Made by a program: the position numbers and the translations under genes. Shown piece by piece: positions 1 to 5,459 of a DNA stretch of 8,852 bases. Within the stretch, counting starts at the first letter, position 1. Every line of letters starts with the position of its first letter. The stretch is from Anaerolineae bacterium (GTDB lineage: Bacteria; Chloroflexota; Anaerolineae; B4-G1; DUEL01). The notes beneath the pieces were generated by a model. That model ran no database searches. It was not told the DNA's origin and saw only the letters and a program-made list of their open reading frames with translations. The stretch is taken from assembly GCA_029932895.1 (NCBI GenBank), contig JAOZPF010000098.1:638-9489 (forward strand), in the 5' to 3' direction.

Positions 1-1082
1 TGAACGGTGGGGCTGGAGCGGACCTCATCCTCGCAGGCGAACTGCCACACTGCCATCTGCTGGTTTGGCCGCACCTCCACTCCCAGAACCTCAGTCAGTA
101 TCGCATCGTGGGCCGAACGGAGACCCATCAGTGCTCGTTTCATCTCTTCGGCTGAACTGAAGCGGCGATTGATGTCATATTCCAGCGCGCGGTTGATGAT
201 CTCTTGCAGCTCGGCCGAGACGGTTGGGTTCACCTTGTGGATGGGGCGCTCCTGGAAGGAGAAGGGTGGTTCCAGCCGTGGATCTTGCTTGCTCAACAGA
301 TGATGGAGGGTGGCTCCCAAGGCGTATATGTCGCCTCGCGGTTCGGCGATGCCGCGGTACTGTTCAGGAGGAGAGTACCCCTCGGTGCCGATCATGGTTC
401 CCTTCTCGCCACTCTCAAAGACCTTGGCGATCCCAAAGTCGATCAGGCGGACACGCCCCTGGGCATCGAGCATGATGTTGGCTGGCTTCATGTCGCGAAA
501 GATGACGGGGTTGGGCTTGTGGTTGTGCAGGTAGGTCAAGACGTCGCAGACCTGGATGGCCCAACTGACCACATGAGTCTCGGGCAAAAAGCCCTCTACC
601 TCATTGAGGACTGTCTCCAGGTCCTTGCCCGAGATGAACTCCAAAACCAGGTAGGAGCGGTCGCCATCTGTGAAAAAGTCATAGACCTGGGTGATGGCGG
701 GGTGGCTGAGAGTAGCCAGGATGCTGGCTTCGCGTTCAAAATTGCGCACCATCGTCTGCCGCACTGTAGGGTCGGTGGCAGTGTTGACCATCTCCTTGAC
801 GGCGCAAAACCGCTGCACCTTGGGAAAGTGCAAGTCCTGTGCTTTGTAGACGGTGCTCATCCCCCCGGTTCCCAGGAGCCCTATGATACGATAGCGCTTT
901 TCCAGGACCGAGCCATCGACCAGTCTCCCTTCCACGTAGAGGGGTGGGGCGTCGGTTACGATGTGTCGTGTTTCCAATTCAGGGTCGGGGGTCGCCTCGC
1001 TGCCGATGGCGCGAGTCGAGAGCTCGTCATCAGAGGGAACGAGCTTTCCCAATTTTCCCAGAAGGCGGCTTTCTCCTTTCAC
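1..1082 (-). CDS. Ser/Thr protein kinase (Hanks type), C-terminus beyond left edge, probably PQQ-propeller fusion
   Basis: The first 360 residues of a cytosolic Hanks-type Ser/Thr kinase are visible, and no stop occurs before the window edge. From the GTG at 1082, residues 1-62 are a linker without recognisable domain. The kinase domain (about 64-325) shows the glycine loop LLGTGGMSTVYKA (69-81), the ATP-binding lysine in CAVKEM (K96), the helix-C glutamate (E118), the catalytic loop FRDMKPANIML (D197, N202), DFG (D215) and the activation-segment end GTEGYSPPE. All catalytic residues are present, so it should be active. After the kinase, WQFACEDEVRSSPTV (about 346-360) resembles the opening strand of PQQ-like beta-propeller repeats that follow kinases in Chloroflexota proteins; this part is inference. 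The start is uncertain. GTG 1082 sits at the predicted transcription start, an ATG at 1125 is in frame but lies upstream of the promoter, and an AAAGGAG at 1079-1073 could serve a weak CTG (1061) or TTG (1052). It diverges from the metal-uptake operon. Substrate unknown. Confidence 0.9.
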   Translation of the reverse strand, partial: MKGESRLLGKLGKLVPSDDELSTRAIGSEATPDPELETRHIVTDAPPLYVEGRLVDGSVLEKRYRIIGLLGTGGMSTVYKAQDLHFPKVQRFCAVKEMVNTATDPTVRQTMVRNFEREASILATLSHPAITQVYDFFTDGDRSYLVLEFISGKDLETVLNEVEGFLPETHVVSWAIQVCDVLTYLHNHKPNPVIFRDMKPANIMLDAQGRVRLIDFGIAKVFESGEKGTMIGTEGYSPPEQYRGIAEPRGDIYALGATLHHLLSKQDPRLEPPFSFQERPIHKVNPTVSAELQEIINRALEYDINRRFSSAEEMKRALMGLRSAHDAILTEVLGVEVRPNQQMAVWQFACEDEVRSSPTV

Positions 1083-1088
1083 AAGTGT

Positions 1089-1117
1089 ATTATAGCCATA
1101 TTCGGGACTTTGTGCAA
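1089..1117 (-). promoter_or_regulatory. Sigma-70 promoter of the kinase gene
   Basis: On the minus strand, TTGCAC (1117-1112) is followed after 17 bp by a perfect TATAAT (1094-1089). The predicted start of transcription, about seven bases downstream, falls at 1083-1081, essentially on the GTG at 1082. This makes the upstream ATG at 1125 unlikely as the start and raises the possibility of a leaderless message. The box is seen directly; use in vivo is inferred. Confidence 0.7.
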
Positions 1118-1220
1118 TGGGCATTTACTTGGCGGTTGCCGCCTCAGAACACCTATCTTTGCGGTCTTGGGGAGGCCTAGCCAGAAAACGCGATCGTCCC
1201 AATCCCGCTGGCTGTCGCCC

Positions 1221-1248
1221 TTGACAGAAGGGCGGGACGGGATATAAT
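1221..1248 (+). promoter_or_regulatory. Consensus sigma-70 promoter of the fur-family/metal-uptake operon
   Basis: TTGACA (1221-1226) and TATAAT (1243-1248) are both exact consensus hexamers, separated by 16 bp. Transcription should start near 1255, giving a leader of roughly 20-28 bases before the regulator gene. Such a strong promoter would normally need a repressor, and a perfect palindrome covers its -10 and start site (1245-1267). Confidence 0.82.
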
Positions 1249-1267
1249 TGAGACTGTATCTCAATTA
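1245..1267. promoter_or_regulatory. Palindromic operator, probably bound by the adjacent Fur-family repressor
   Basis: TAATTGAGA (1245-1253) and TCTCAATTA (1259-1267) are perfect inverted copies, nine bases each side of a five-base spacer (CTGTA). The palindrome overlaps the last four bases of the -10 box and the expected transcription start, the usual place for a repressor. Size, AT-richness and the TTGAGA/TCTCAA arms are in keeping with Fur/Zur/PerR-family boxes, though it is not a close copy of the E. coli Fur or Zur consensus. Since the first gene downstream encodes a Fur-family protein, autoregulation together with metal control of the transporter is the simplest reading. Binding by this protein is inferred. 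Confidence 0.78.
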
Positions 1268-1282
1268 CGGAGCGTGCCAAAA

Positions 1283-1753
1283 GTGAGAGAACCACTGGCT
1301 GATCGGTTGCGCGAGACGGGGCACAAAATCACCGGTCCTCGCCGCGCCGTGCTCCACGTGCTGGAGACGGCGGGGCAACACGTCAGCCCGGCCGAGGTGC
1401 TGGAACAGGGCCGGGCTATTTACCCTGCTCTCAGCCGCGCGACGGTCTATCGAACGCTGGACCTGCTGGTCGATCTGGGCGTGCTGCGGCCGGTCTGTAC
1501 TGGCGCTAGGGGATCGCAAGTCGTTTTCGTCGAGGGGGGGCACCACCACATGATCTGCCTGGACTGCGGCGCGGTGATCCATTTCGATGCCTGCGCCATG
1601 GATGACCTGGGCCAATCCCTTGCGGAACGGTTTGGTTTCCAGGTCAAGAGCCACATGCTGGAGGTCTATGGCCGCTGCGAGGACTGCCAGAAAAAGATGC
1701 ACGCTACAGCGCCGTCCCCAGCGTCCAGTTCTCCGCCCCGCAAAGGAGGGTAG
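1283..1753 (+). CDS. Fur-family metal-responsive repressor (probably Zur-like)
   Basis: This is a 156-residue Fur-superfamily regulator, a dimeric DNA-binding repressor that senses a divalent metal. The N-terminal winged helix includes TGPRRAVLHVL and the recognition helix SRATVYRTLDLL (about 51-62). The dimerisation domain carries HHHMICLDCG (H87-H89, C92, C95) and CEDC (C132, C135), the two Cys pairs of a structural zinc site. H124 and E127 lie in the SHMLEVYG strand. Where iron Fur proteins often have a glutamate (VIEF), this one reads VIHFD. Sequence alone does not separate Zn, Fe and Mn sensing; the importer genes directly downstream favour Zn or Mn. The GTG at 1283 is preferred because GGAG (1269-1272) lies 10 bp ahead of it. 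An in-frame GTG at 1274 would have that motif only 1 bp away. The stop (1751-1753) abuts the next ATG, and the last codons contain that gene's ribosome-binding site, so translation is probably coupled. Autoregulation through 1245-1267 is likely. Confidence 0.92.
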   Translation: MREPLADRLRETGHKITGPRRAVLHVLETAGQHVSPAEVLEQGRAIYPALSRATVYRTLDLLVDLGVLRPVCTGARGSQVVFVEGGHHHMICLDCGAVIHFDACAMDDLGQSLAERFGFQVKSHMLEVYGRCEDCQKKMHATAPSPASSSPPRKGG

Positions 1754-2710
1754 ATGGGCGATCGAATCTGCCACTCGCTTGTCGCTCTGACACTCGTGGT
1801 GCTGTTGCTGTTTGCTGCCAGCGGCTGCATCGCGGCCGGCAACAATGAGCAACCGCCCAATGGGTCCCTTTCGCCGGTGGCTCTAGGCGCAGGTGAGAAA
1901 CTCCGGGTGGTCGCCACCACCAGCATCGTCGGCGATGTCGTGCAGAACATTGGCGGCGACCGGATCGAGTTGACGGTGCTGATGCCACCGGGCACTGACC
2001 CCCACGCCTTTGAACCCACGCCGCAGGACGCGGCGGCGGTGGCTGATGGTCACGTTCTCTTTGCCAACGGAGCCGGGCTAGAGACCTTCCTGGAGCCGCT
2101 GCTAGCAAGTGCCGGGGAGCAGACGCCGCTCGTCTCTCTTTCCGCCTCTATCGATCTCCTCCACCTGGAGGGTGAACAGGGCGAGGCGGATCCGCATGTC
2201 TGGTTTGACCCCCACAACGTGATCCTGTGGACCCATAGCATCGAGCAAGCGCTGAGCGCCCTCGACCCGGCCAACGGCGCAACATACAGGGCCAACGGTG
2301 AGGCGTACCGGGCCGAGCTCGAAGCGCTGGATGCCTGGATCGAGGAACAGGTCGCCCAGATAGACACAGTGGACCGCAAGCTGGTCACCGATCACGCGGC
2401 GTTCAATTATTTCGCCCACCGCTATGGCTTTGAACAGGTCGGCGCTGTTTTTCCGGGCTTTAGCACGCTGGCCGCGCCGTCGGCTCAGGAGCTTTCAGAA
2501 CTGGAGGAGGCCATCCGCGCATCTGGTGTCCGCGCCGTCTTTGTCGGCGTGACGGTCAATCCGCAACTGGCCCAGCAGGTGGCCGAGGACACGGGCATCA
2601 TGGTTGTCCCCCTCTATACCGGCTCGTTGAGCGGGCCAGAGGGGCCGGCCAATAGCTATCTGGCGTTGATGCGAACCGACGTGTCGGCCATCGTCGCGGC
2701 GCTGCGCTAG
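1754..2710 (+). CDS. Metal ABC transporter substrate-binding lipoprotein (ZnuA/TroA/MntC family)
   Basis: This 318-residue cluster A-I (ZnuA/TroA/PsaA) protein captures Zn2+ or Mn2+ outside the membrane and delivers it to the permease at 3545-4414. A hydrophobic signal segment (about 8-22) ends in the lipobox AASGC, so C25 should be lipidated. The family fold is marked by VATTSIVGDVV (53-63), GTDPHAFEPTPQD (H84), DPHVWFDPHN (H148) and TDHAAFNYF (H214), giving three His ligands in family positions. A His at the third site is typical of Zn-type TroA/ZnuA proteins, whereas PsaA-type Mn proteins have Glu. The fourth ligand is unusual: PsaA and TroA have Asp in the Y-T-D-S-L segment, but this protein reads LYTGSLS (G290). 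The His-rich loop of Gram-negative ZnuA is absent, leaving only a short acidic stretch (139-146). AGGAGG at 1744-1749 sits 4 bp before the ATG, within the end of the regulator gene. Zn is favoured over Mn, without certainty. Confidence 0.93.
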   Translation: MGDRICHSLVALTLVVLLLFAASGCIAAGNNEQPPNGSLSPVALGAGEKLRVVATTSIVGDVVQNIGGDRIELTVLMPPGTDPHAFEPTPQDAAAVADGHVLFANGAGLETFLEPLLASAGEQTPLVSLSASIDLLHLEGEQGEADPHVWFDPHNVILWTHSIEQALSALDPANGATYRANGEAYRAELEALDAWIEEQVAQIDTVDRKLVTDHAAFNYFAHRYGFEQVGAVFPGFSTLAAPSAQELSELEEAIRASGVRAVFVGVTVNPQLAQQVAEDTGIMVVPLYTGSLSGPEGPANSYLALMRTDVSAIVAALR

Positions 2711-2723
2711 GGGGAGCGCTGGT

Positions 2724-3548
2724 ATGCAGAATACGCGAATCTCGTTCTTTAAGCTTGCCCCTCACGAGGCGGGGGCCCCCATTCTAGAAGTGGCCGGGAT
2801 CACCGTGCTGTACGATGGCCGCCCGGCCCTGGAGGATGTTTCCTTTCGCCTGACGAAGGGGGAGCGCGTGGCCGTGGTCGGCCCAAACGGTGCTGGCAAG
2901 TCCACGCTCTTCAAGGTGGTAGCTGGCGTGCTGCGGCCATCGGCCGGCCGTGTCGACGTCGCCGGGCATGGGCCGCGGGGGCACGTCTGCATTGCCTACA
3001 TCGTGCAGCGCAGCCAGGTGGACTGGACGTTTCCGGTGAGCGTGAAAGACGTGGTGATGATGGGGCGCATCGGGCAACTGGGTCTCCTGCGTCATCCCCG
3101 CCCCAGCGATTGGGAGTATGTCCACCATTGCCTGGAGATTGTCGGCATGGCTGATCTGGCCGAGCGACAGATAGCCGAGCTGTCCGGCGGTCAGCAGCAA
3201 CGGATGTTCATCGCCCGTGCTCTGGCCCAGGAGGCCGAGTTGATGCTGATGGACGAGCCGCTGACCGGTCTGGACACTCCCTCCCAGGAGAACATCTTTC
3301 GCGTTCTCGATGTGCTGCGCCAGCAGCAAGTGACGGTGATGGTCGCTACCCACAACTTGAGCCAGGCCACGGACCGCTTCGACCGGGTGATGTTGCTCAA
3401 CCGCCGCCTGCTGGGTTTGGGTCTGCCGGCGGAGGTGTTCACCCCTGAACGGTTGGCCGTCGCTTACGGTGACCACCTACAGATGATCAAGACCAGTGAG
3501 GGGGTGGTGATGGTGGATGATGCCTGTTGCGGAGAGGAGTCGGAATGA
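2724..3548 (+). CDS. Zn/Mn ABC transporter ATP-binding protein (ZnuC/MntB type)
   Basis: A 274-residue cytoplasmic ATPase that powers the metal importer, working as a dimer on the permease encoded next. All ABC motifs are intact: Walker A GPNGAGKST (53-61), Q-loop glutamine Q95 in VQRSQVDWTFPVSV, signature LSGGQQQR (153-160), Walker B LMLMDEP (173-179; catalytic E178), D-loop TGLD, and the switch histidine in ATHN (H210). The Q-loop stretch QRS-VDW-FPV is characteristic of the metal (ZnuC/MntB/PsaB) branch. The residue before the Q is Val where Pro is common. The C-terminal tail ends DDACCGEESE, an adjacent Cys pair followed by acidic residues, which is not part of the catalytic core. A GGGGAG (2711-2716) lies 7 bp before the ATG. 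The gene begins 13 bp after the binding-protein stop and its TGA overlaps the permease ATG by four bases. Confidence 0.95.
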   Translation: MQNTRISFFKLAPHEAGAPILEVAGITVLYDGRPALEDVSFRLTKGERVAVVGPNGAGKSTLFKVVAGVLRPSAGRVDVAGHGPRGHVCIAYIVQRSQVDWTFPVSVKDVVMMGRIGQLGLLRHPRPSDWEYVHHCLEIVGMADLAERQIAELSGGQQQRMFIARALAQEAELMLMDEPLTGLDTPSQENIFRVLDVLRQQQVTVMVATHNLSQATDRFDRVMLLNRRLLGLGLPAEVFTPERLAVAYGDHLQMIKTSEGVVMVDDACCGEESE

Positions 3549-4414
3549 ACGGTCTGCTCGATAGCCTCATCGCCCCTCTCGCGTACCCCTTTATGGTCCG
3601 CGGCCTGCTGGCGGTCGTGATGGTGGGGGTCGTCTGCGCCACCGTGGGCACATATGTTGTGCTGCGCGGCATGGCCTTTTTTGGCGACGCCCTGGCCCAC
3701 GCTATCCTGCCGGGCGTGGTAGTTGGCTACCTGGTCCACGGCTCGGCCCGCGGCCCGCTCTTCTGGTGGGGCCTCGGCACGGCCGTTCTCACCGCGATGG
3801 GCATCGGCGCGATAGGCAAGGGGGCCAGGCTGAAGCAGGATACCGCCATCGGCATCATCTTTGCCGGGATGTTTGCCCTGGGCATCGGGCTGCTCTCCAC
3901 CGTCCGCAGCTATGCCGTCGACCTGGCCCACTTTCTCTTTGGCGATGTACTGGGCGTCTCATCGACCGATCTCTTGCTGATGGCTGTTTTCAGCGCGCTG
4001 GTGCTGCTCACCGTCGCTGCTCTTTTCAAAGAGTTTCTCGTTGTCTCCTTCGACCCCATCCTGGCCGCGACGCTGCGTCTGCCCTCCACCTTTCTCAACT
4101 ACTTGATGCTGGTGCTGATTGCCATCGCCATCGTCGTCTCGTTGCAGACCGTGGGGGTGGCCCTGATGGTGGCTATGCTGGTGACACCCGCCGCCACGGC
4201 ATACCTGCTCACCCGCCGCTTGCTGCCGATGATGGTCGTGGCCGGTTTCATCGGTGCCCTCTCCGGCGTGATGGGACTTTACCTCTCCTATTATGTCAGT
4301 GTGGCGTCGGGGGCGGCCATTGTGATGGTCTGTACGGCCCTGTTCCTATTGGTGTTGCTGTTTGTCCCGCGGCGGGGGGTCGTGTGGGCGCAGAGGCGAA
4401 AGCAGGAGGAGTAG
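3545..4414 (+). CDS. Zn/Mn ABC transporter permease (ZnuB/MntC, ABC-3 family)
   Basis: This 289-residue integral membrane permease forms the metal channel of the importer. It is almost wholly hydrophobic, with about eight or nine likely transmembrane helices (roughly 18-40, 53-66, 72-92, 100-120, 140-160, 182-203, 205-221, 228-250, 255-275). The ABC-3 family signature FFGDALAHAILPGVVVGYL (45-63) and the later VDLAHFLFGDVLGVS and QTVGVALMVAMLVTPAATAYLL segments are present. Length is normal for the family. It should pair with the ATPase of 2724-3548 as a homodimer plus ATPase dimer. The ATG at 3545 is chosen over an in-frame TTG at 3527 because GGAGAGGAG (3531-3539) sits 5 bp ahead of it and because it forms an ATGA stop/start overlap with the ATPase gene. 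The C-terminus is a short, charged cytoplasmic tail. Confidence 0.95.
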   Translation: MNGLLDSLIAPLAYPFMVRGLLAVVMVGVVCATVGTYVVLRGMAFFGDALAHAILPGVVVGYLVHGSARGPLFWWGLGTAVLTAMGIGAIGKGARLKQDTAIGIIFAGMFALGIGLLSTVRSYAVDLAHFLFGDVLGVSSTDLLLMAVFSALVLLTVAALFKEFLVVSFDPILAATLRLPSTFLNYLMLVLIAIAIVVSLQTVGVALMVAMLVTPAATAYLLTRRLLPMMVVAGFIGALSGVMGLYLSYYVSVASGAAIVMVCTALFLLVLLFVPRRGVVWAQRRKQEE

Positions 4415-4420
4415 GAACTG

Positions 4421-4888
4421 ATGGCCAATGTCTACCTGGTGAGCGCCTGTTTGCTGGGCATCCCCACTGCCTATGACGGCGAGGGCCGGTTGGTGGATGA
4501 GCTGCGGGCGCTGGCGGCCGAGGGGCGGGCGGTGCCGGTCTGCCCAGAGGTCGCCGGGGGATTGCCCATACCCCGCCCGCCGGCCGAGGTGGTCGGGGGG
4601 AGCGGCGAGGATGTGCTGGATGGGAAGGCGAAAGTGGTCACCATCGATGGCGAGGACGTGACGGCGGCCTACATCCGGGGGGCAGAGGTCGCGCTGGCGG
4701 TCGCCCGCCGTTGCGGCGCGACGACGGCGGTGCTCAAGGCCCGCAGCCCGTCATGCGGTCCTTCCCACATCTATGACGGCACCCACTCCGGCGTCCTGGT
4801 TCCTGGTCGCGGTGTGACTGCTGCGCTGCTGCGCCGGGCGGGATTGGAGGTGGTTTCAGAGGAGGGGTTGCCCGGTCACCTCGGCTGA
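4421..4888 (+). CDS. DUF523 family protein, TudS-like [4Fe-4S] desulfurase candidate
   Basis: This 155-residue protein has the full DUF523 (YbbK-like) pattern: VSACLLGIPTAYDG (7-20), PVCPEVAGGLPIPRPPAEVVGG (split here as PVCPEVAGGL 39-48 and PIPRPPAEV 49-57), DVTAAYIRGAE (79-89), AVLKARSPSCG (103-113) and IYDGTHSG (117-124). Three conserved cysteines, C10, C41 and C112, match those that hold a [4Fe-4S] cluster in TudS, a characterised DUF523 enzyme that removes sulfur from 2-thiouracil. The natural substrate of most members is unknown, so the activity here is inferred. It is cytoplasmic, with no signal peptide. GGAGGAG (4405-4411) overlaps the end of the permease gene and lies 9 bp before the ATG; the stop/start gap is 6 bp, so it is probably the last gene of the metal-uptake operon and under the same metal control. 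No T-tailed hairpin follows it, and it converges on the DUF3795 remnant 12 bp away. Confidence 0.9.
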   Translation: MANVYLVSACLLGIPTAYDGEGRLVDELRALAAEGRAVPVCPEVAGGLPIPRPPAEVVGGSGEDVLDGKAKVVTIDGEDVTAAYIRGAEVALAVARRCGATTAVLKARSPSCGPSHIYDGTHSGVLVPGRGVTAALLRRAGLEVVSEEGLPGHLG

Positions 4889-4900
4889 GGCCGTGCCGCT

Positions 4901-5243
4901 TTACAGCGTGGCGCAGATGGTCTCCAGCGTGGTTCGCGCCTGGGGCAAAGTTGAGCAAGCTGGTGAGCGTCTCGCATCCGTACTCATCGCAGTGAGCACA
5001 GTTGGGCAGACCGTGGTCTATGGCGCAAGCGCGAATGGCGCACTCGGCGCCGTGGCTGCACAGCCGCGTGCCGCCGGAGGTGCAGCCGTCGCAGAGGCAG
5101 TCGTCAGCGCTGATGGTCGAGCTGAATTCCTGGCTTCATTGGGCCGCCACCTTCTCCAGTGCTGCCATATCCTCCGCCTGTGTGGCGATATAGGCCGGGC
5201 GTTCGTCACAGGCCAGGCCGCAGTAGGCAATGATTTTACTCAT
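4901..5243 (-). pseudogene. DUF3795 family gene, disrupted by in-frame TGA and late frameshift
   Basis: On the minus strand, ATG 5243 follows an AAAGGAG (5256-5250) with 6 bp spacing and opens with MSKIIAYCGLAC and then PAYIATQAEDMAALEKVAAQ, the start of DUF3795 proteins (small, Cys-rich, presumed metal-binding, function unknown). Codon 36 is TGA (5138-5136) where the family usually has Trp (A-x-x-W-S). The same frame then continues with family sequence: SADDCLCDGCTSGGTRLCS, CAIRACA, LPNCAHCDEYGCETLTSLL. Near 4930-4950 the frame slips. In a shifted frame, ARTTLETICATL runs to a TAA at 4903-4901, resembling the normal C-terminus, while the unshifted frame runs on into the DUF523 gene. Two usual cysteines also look replaced: R15 where C-x-x-C-P-A is expected, and Gly in CSHGAEC. 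Several independent lesions point to a decaying gene rather than one sequencing error, though errors cannot be excluded. TGA is a normal stop in neighbouring genes, so Trp recoding is unlikely. Family positions are from memory. Confidence 0.74.
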
Positions 5244-5282
5244 CGGGCACTCCTTTCGCGCCAGGTTTCCTGGGCCAGGTTG

Positions 5283-5298
5283 TAGAACGTATGTTCTA
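5283..5298. promoter_or_regulatory. LexA-type (SOS) operator candidate upstream of the DUF3795 gene
   Basis: TAGAAC and GTTCTA form a perfect six-base inverted repeat around a four-base spacer (GTAT on the plus strand). The core GAAC-N4-GTTC matches the LexA/DinR box of Bacillus and Actinobacteria, including its purine/pyrimidine spacer preference. It lies directly after the predicted transcription start (about 5300) of the minus-strand promoter at 5335-5307, where a bound repressor would block initiation. No lexA gene is in the window, so the identity of the repressor is inferred. Confidence 0.62.
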
Positions 5299-5306
5299 AT
5301 GCGCTT

Positions 5307-5335
5307 ATTGTACTACAGGGTGACCGGGCTATCAA
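5307..5335 (-). promoter_or_regulatory. Sigma-70 promoter of the DUF3795 gene
   Basis: On the minus strand, TTGATA (5335-5330) and TACAAT (5312-5307) are separated by 17 bp, each one base off consensus. Transcription should start near 5300, giving a leader of about 56 bases that begins with the GAAC-N4-GTTC palindrome. The promoter appears intact although the gene it serves is broken. Apart from this and the promoter at 5460-5487, nothing recognisable was seen in the 297-base gap 5244-5540. Confidence 0.65.
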
Positions 5336-5459
5336 ACGTGACGGGTGCGTTTCACTCCAGGGGCGAGCAGGTGTGTCGCACCTACCTCTGCCGGGCAGCC
5401 TGCCCCAAAACTGGAACGTACCCAGAGTCTTTACCCCTGGGGAGAGGTGATTGCCCCTC

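Noticed and set aside
1131..1143. GGCGG-TTG-CCGCC hairpin between the divergent promoters
   Set aside because: The stem is short with no T run and the position is upstream of both promoters, so it is likely chance in GC-rich DNA.
204..1247. Long plus-strand open frame of 347 codons
   Set aside because: It is the antisense shadow of the kinase: the minus strand encodes all kinase motifs in order, while this frame gives no recognisable protein.
1265..1852. Minus-strand open frame of 195 codons
   Set aside because: It is a shadow of the Fur-family gene and crosses the boundary with the binding-protein gene; its translation shows no family motif.
2784..3476. Minus-strand open frame of 230 codons
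   Set aside because: It is a shadow of the ABC ATPase, whose plus-strand frame has every ABC motif.
3527..3544. TTG start for the permease, six codons upstream
   Set aside because: The strong Shine-Dalgarno at 3531-3539 would then be inside the gene, while ATG 3545 has correct spacing and the usual overlap.
4734..4958. Minus-strand open frame running from TTG 4958 into the DUF523 gene
   Set aside because: It is the frameshifted tail of the DUF3795 gene reading antisense through DUF523, not a separate gene.
5136..5138. UGA read as selenocysteine or tryptophan in the DUF3795 gene
   Set aside because: The family has Trp rather than Cys here, TGA is a normal stop in adjacent genes, no selenocysteine insertion hairpin was evident, and other lesions are present.
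4893..5285. Plus-strand open frame of 130 codons
   Set aside because: It lies over the DUF3795 remnant, whose minus-strand translation shows clear family motifs, a ribosome-binding site and a promoter.
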